Of a DNA stretch of 64,000 nucleotides, positions 61,018-64,000 are shown in pieces. Made by a program: the position numbers and the translations under genes. Origin of the DNA: Leptospira inadai serovar Lyme str. 10 (lineage in GTDB: Bacteria > Spirochaetota > Leptospiria > Leptospirales > Leptospiraceae); the NCBI RefSeq assembly GCF_000243675.2, contig NZ_AHMM02000017.1:186001-250000 (forward strand), in the 5' to 3' direction. How positions within the stretch are numbered: the stretch's first letter is position 1; each line of letters opens with the position of its first letter. The notes below the pieces were generated by a model that saw only the letters and a program-made list of their open reading frames with translations, did no database searches and was not told the origin of the DNA.

Positions 61018-62097
61018 TCAATTCGAATTCAAAGATTGCTGTATAATGGTTCTATTTTTTCCGGAATGTTTCGCTTCATACAGGGCCTTATCGGCTCTTT
61101 CGATCAAATCTTTGTTATTTCGGTCCGAAATCCAAAATTCGGAAACACCGATAGAAAGAGTTACCTTAAAATCCGGCCCTCCGTTAGGATTCGGAATCGC
61201 AGAGGCCTCCACGGCTTTCCGAATCCGTTCTCCCATTTCGAAACCTCTTTTTAAATCGGCGCCGGGCATAACCAAACAGAATTCCTCTCCGCCGTACCGA
61301 GCGGCGATATCGTGTTTTCCCGCACTTTCAATCAATCGTTTGGCGACTGCGATTAAGACTTCGTCTCCGGCCTGGTGGCCATGAGTGTCGTTGAATTTTT
61401 TGAAGTTATCCACGTCCGTAAATAGGAGGGCCAAGCCGGTCCTTTTCTTACGACTTCGTTCCATTTCTTCCTTTAACTTTGTCTGAAAATAATGATGAAC
61501 TTTCAAGCCGGTCATCATATCCACCGTAGCCAGTTCATACAATCGGGAATTTTCAACGGCAATTCCGGCTAATGTCGAAAGAGTCGTAAGAAACTCCCGA
61601 TCTTCCTCCATCCATTCGCCGAGAGTGATTTTTTCGCCCAACAATAAGAGCCCGTTCACTTTTCCTTTAGCGTTAAGAGGAATGATCAAATCTCCCCCGA
61701 TTTTCCTAAGAAACTGCAACTCGGGACTCAGACCCATAGCCTCTTCCACTTGATCCGGAGTCATCGCCTTCAATTTGGTTTCTAGGAAAGTAACCAAAGG
61801 CGCGTCCGTTTTAATGCGAAAGCTTACGTCATCTTCGTTTAAATCGAATCCTTTAAAACTCGGTTCCAGTTCGAAATAATTGGAATCGGCTTCCGGCGCT
61901 AGAAAAATCGCTGCGCTTAACGTTTGAAGTTGAGCGAGGCAGATATTTAAAATTGCATCTATAAGATACTTGTAATCGAGTGTAGAGTTAAGGGCCTTAC
62001 TGATCTCGATTAATTGTTTTTGATCGTAGATCTTTTTCTCATAGTACTCGATCATTAGAGGATCGTTGTCTTTTCCGATCAAGTTGGATTCTCCCAT
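61018..62097 (-). CDS. GAF-GGDEF diguanylate cyclase
   Basis: A 359-residue signalling enzyme that makes c-di-GMP. Residues about 30-185 are a GAF sensor domain (DFAILNICLAQLQTLSAAIF-like helix, KGFDLNEDD, FLTTLSTLAGIAVENSRL). The GGDEF domain spans 190-355, with active-site motif RYGGEEF and LTLSIGVSE-like (here VTLSIGVSE) ending. The inhibitory RxxD site before the motif is missing (GKHD instead), so product feedback at that site is not expected. It has no membrane segment. The ligand of the GAF part is unknown. Confidence 0.92.
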   Translation of the reverse strand: MGESNLIGKDNDPLMIEYYEKKIYDQKQLIEISKALNSTLDYKYLIDAILNICLAQLQTLSAAIFLAPEADSNYFELEPSFKGFDLNEDDVSFRIKTDAPLVTFLETKLKAMTPDQVEEAMGLSPELQFLRKIGGDLIIPLNAKGKVNGLLLLGEKITLGEWMEEDREFLTTLSTLAGIAVENSRLYELATVDMMTGLKVHHYFQTKLKEEMERSRKKRTGLALLFTDVDNFKKFNDTHGHQAGDEVLIAVAKRLIESAGKHDIAARYGGEEFCLVMPGADLKRGFEMGERIRKAVEASAIPNPNGGPDFKVTLSIGVSEFWISDRNNKDLIERADKALYEAKHSGKNRTIIQQSLNSN

Positions 62098-62236
62098 TCC
62101 GTGTTTACAATGGTTACTATTTCGCTATGCCCATGTCGGCGAAGAATTTTCGACTGAAATGAAAGTCGACTTGCTCCAAGGTAGTAGCATCAAAAACGTT
62201 TCCTCGTGGAAATCAAACTCTTTTTAGTTTTTTCAC

Positions 62237-62265
62237 TTGACTTTGGGCCCTGGCGAGTGAAACAT
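62237..62265 (+). promoter_or_regulatory. Predicted promoter of the initiator tRNA
   Basis: TTGACT (62237-62242), a 17-nt GC-rich spacer, then AAACAT (62260-62265; weak -10). Transcription would begin near 62272, seven nt before the tRNA. Also present is a small GAAAC-ATG-GTTTC inverted repeat around the -10. Moderate support only. Confidence 0.4.
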
Positions 62266-62278
62266 GGTTTCAAGACAC

Positions 62279-62351
<73 letters not shown>

Positions 62352-62476
62352 GAGTGTCACGCCAATCCTTATATCCATAAAAGCAAACAATTGGACGCGC
62401 AAAACTTGCGTAATTCGACAATTTGTTTTAGTTTCTTTTTGAAATCCCTGTAAATCTAATTCGAAAGGATTAACCT

Positions 62477-63259
62477 TTACGACTTACCGAGTTCTTTTGA
62501 TCTTTCCGTCGCTCGTTTAACCGCTGCAAGGATCGAATAAGCGAACTTGTTTTTTTCTAATTCTTCCAAACCGGCAATGGTTGTTCCGCCGGGAGAAGTT
62601 ACCCGATTTTTCAATTCTTCCGGATGAAGGTCAGGATCCTTTCCTCTTTCTTCCATCAAGAGACTCGCAGCACCCAATACCGTATGAATGGATAACTCCA
62701 AGGACTGACTATAGGTTAGACCGGACGCGACTCCACCTTCCGCTAAACTTTGTATAAAACGAAAAACATAAGCAGGGCCGGATCCGGATAAACCCGTAAC
62801 GGAGTCTAGTAATTCTTCTTTGGAAACTTCCAAGCAATAAGAGATAGGAGAAAAAATTTCTCTCACAGTCGCATAAAGTTCCGGATCTCCGAAATAACCC
62901 AAGGCTCCTTTTTCGACAAGAATAGGCAGATTCGGCATGATTCTTACGATACTGGAACCCTTGGGGGAAGAATTGCGCAACGTACCGGTATCGATTCCAG
63001 CGGCAACGGAAAGGATTTTCTTAGGTGAACCGAGAGATTTTAAGGTTTTAGAAACATCTCCCGGTTTTACCGAAAGGAGCAGTAGTTCCGATTTTTTTTG
63101 AAACTCTTCCCAATCCTTCTCCAGCAGAATCCCTTGCGCTTTCTCAGCGGGAAGAAACGGATCGAAGCCGAGTACGTTTTTTTTTCTATTTTTCAGCGAA
63201 CGATAAATCGCTCCACCCATGTTTCCGCAACCGATGATCCCGATAGTTTCTTGGCTCAT
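62477..63259 (-). CDS. proC: Pyrroline-5-carboxylate reductase
   Basis: A 260-residue NAD(P)-dependent enzyme for the last step of proline synthesis. IGIIGCGNMGGAIYRSL is the Rossmann motif (residues 6-22), LLSVKPGD the next strand, VRIMPNLPILVEKGAL, and the C-terminal signature DLHPEELKNRVTSPGGTTIAGLEELE. Length is normal. It overlaps the YggS-family gene by 4 bp, a pairing common in bacteria. Confidence 0.95.
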   Translation of the reverse strand: MSQETIGIIGCGNMGGAIYRSLKNRKKNVLGFDPFLPAEKAQGILLEKDWEEFQKKSELLLLSVKPGDVSKTLKSLGSPKKILSVAAGIDTGTLRNSSPKGSSIVRIMPNLPILVEKGALGYFGDPELYATVREIFSPISYCLEVSKEELLDSVTGLSGSGPAYVFRFIQSLAEGGVASGLTYSQSLELSIHTVLGAASLLMEERGKDPDLHPEELKNRVTSPGGTTIAGLEELEKNKFAYSILAAVKRATERSKELGKS

Positions 63260-63921
63260 GATCTCTCTCCGAATATTGCGCTTCCGATTCTGATGTAATC
63301 GCTGCCTTCCGACACTGCGATTTTATAATCCCCGGACATTCCCATAGAAAGTTTGGCCTCGGGAAAATAATCCTTACGAATTTGACCCAATTCATGAAAA
63401 ACCTTTCGAGTCATTTCTTCTTCGCCGGAACTGGGTCCCATCGTCATCAATCCTTCAATCCTGCAAAATTCGGAGGAAAAAGAAGATCGACTACCGAGAA
63501 ATTCCAGCAATTGCGAGCGGGAAAAACCGGATTTGGATGTTTCTTCCGTAAGGTTCGCTTGCAGGAAGATTCCCATTCTCCATCTATCTTTTTCCAGTCG
63601 TTTTCTCAATTCTTCCAGAGCGGCGACGGAACCGACTCCATGGGCGTACGAATAGAATCCCGCGTATTTTCGTAACGTTCCTGACTGCAGCGGTCCGATA
63701 TGATGGAGAATAAAGTCCACTCCGGCGGTTCCTAAATCTGCGAATTTATCCCAACCTTCTTGCACTCGATTTTCTCCGAAATGCAGACAGCCTCCCGAAA
63801 TCGCCTGAACCACTTTTTCCTTGGGTTGGAATTTAGAGACTGCGATGATCGTCGCGGGATTTTCGGGCCGAATCGATTCGATTTCGGATCGCAGTGATAA
63901 ATATCGTTCTAAAACTCCCAA
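63256..63921 (-). CDS. YggS/PROSC-family pyridoxal-phosphate homeostasis protein
   Basis: A 221-residue PLP-binding single-domain protein. IAVSKFQPKEKV holds the PLP lysine near residue 30, CLHFGENRVQEGWDK, FILHHIGPLQSG, GLMTMGPSS and LSMGMSGDYKIAVSEGSDYIRIGSAIFG follow as in the family. It controls PLP supply and amino-acid balance. It precedes proC and overlaps it by 4 bp, as in many bacteria. A distal gene continues at 63940. Confidence 0.93.
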   Translation of the reverse strand: MGVLERYLSLRSEIESIRPENPATIIAVSKFQPKEKVVQAISGGCLHFGENRVQEGWDKFADLGTAGVDFILHHIGPLQSGTLRKYAGFYSYAHGVGSVAALEELRKRLEKDRWRMGIFLQANLTEETSKSGFSRSQLLEFLGSRSSFSSEFCRIEGLMTMGPSSGEEEMTRKVFHELGQIRKDYFPEAKLSMGMSGDYKIAVSEGSDYIRIGSAIFGERS

Positions 63922-63939
63922 GACTCAGGTCCTGCAATG

Positions 63940-64000
63940 CTATTCTTCCTTGGATTTCTTTTTTAGAGTGGAGATTTCCTTTTCCAATCGTTCGACTCTT
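63940..64000 (-). CDS. C-terminal end of an unknown coiled-coil-like protein (partial)
   Basis: Only 20 codons are seen, ending TAG (63940-63942), in the minus frame that continues past the right edge. The peptide is charged, with a leucine/isoleucine spacing like a coiled coil (ERLEKEISTLKKKSKEE). It ends 18 bp before the YggS-family start. The family cannot be told from this. Confidence 0.5.
   Translation of the reverse strand, partial: RVERLEKEISTLKKKSKEE

Noticed and set aside
62352..62476. Terminator after the initiator tRNA
   Set aside because: Short ACGC/GCGT pairing is possible, but no stable hairpin with a T-run was seen.

Overview
The window reads as a spirochaete chromosome, most probably Leptospira. 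The evidence is a very long one-directional surface-polysaccharide (rfb/O-antigen) locus headed by a MarR-type EPS regulator, a neighbouring pair of small heat-shock genes under CIRCE-like operators, lineage-typical proteins (a PilZ/DUF1577-like protein, large surface-carbohydrate transferases, an ATP-grasp/FMN-oxidase fusion), frequent TTG/GTG starts, and a mid-40s % GC feel by eye (not computed). That GC looks higher than the classic pathogens, but the species cannot be assigned from this sequence alone.

Positions 1-46,200 (all on the minus strand, so transcription runs from about 46.2 kb down to 1) hold some 45 sugar-synthesis, transfer and decoration genes with short gaps or overlaps. In transcription order: (a) a MarR-type regulator behind a good promoter; (b) a heptose/deoxysugar block (GDP-fucose-synthase-like SDR, FAD oxidoreductase, GmhA-like isomerase, epimerase, HddC-like nucleotidyltransferase, and a kinase/nucleotidyltransferase with HldE domains in reversed order); (c) an epimerase, two tandem DegT aminotransferases and a ThDP-dependent E1-alpha/E1-beta pair; (d) a one-piece ABC flippase; (e) a pseudaminic-acid cassette (pseC, pseF, pseG, pseH, PIG-L deacetylase, formyltransferase, pseI) without pseB; (f) a TIGR04372-type glycosyltransferase, a FemAB-like transferase and a large surface-carbohydrate transferase; (g) a 2-hydroxyacid dehydrogenase, 6-phosphogluconolactonase, SDR, acyltransferase, then HAD phosphatase, HpaI aldolase and KdsB-like CMP-transferase, which look like a pyruvate-aldolase route to a CMP-ulosonic acid; (h) a second large transferase; (i) an acyl-carrier module (two LbH acyltransferases, a MaoC-SDR fusion, FkbH, ACP); (j) a CDP-sugar block (rfbF, rfbG, RmlC-like epimerase, aminotransferase) with glycosyltransferases, a methyltransferase and a polysaccharide deacetylase; (k) a DegT-FemAB fusion, a GT4 glycosyltransferase and the start of a 2OG-Fe(II) oxygenase. 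No Wzx, Wzy or PseB is seen.

Positions 46,200-48,000 hold a spacer with two diverged repeat units whose ends are inverted repeats, two CIRCE-like operators, two Hsp20 genes with a clear terminator, and a frameshifted DUF486 gene. Positions 48,000-52,200 are a copper-flavoured cluster on the minus strand: Sco1, a two-domain multicopper oxidase, a small membrane protein, and a lipoprotein combining cupredoxin, beta-helix and membrane domains.

Positions 52,200-64,000 are housekeeping and signalling genes on the minus strand: an NhaC antiporter, an RluA pseudouridine synthase, a PilZ-like protein, an ATP-grasp/FMN-oxidase fusion, mnmA, an aspartic-protease-like lipoprotein, a GAF-GGDEF protein, proC, and a YggS-family protein. 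An initiator tRNA-Met lies on the plus strand. The two ends of the window cut genes.
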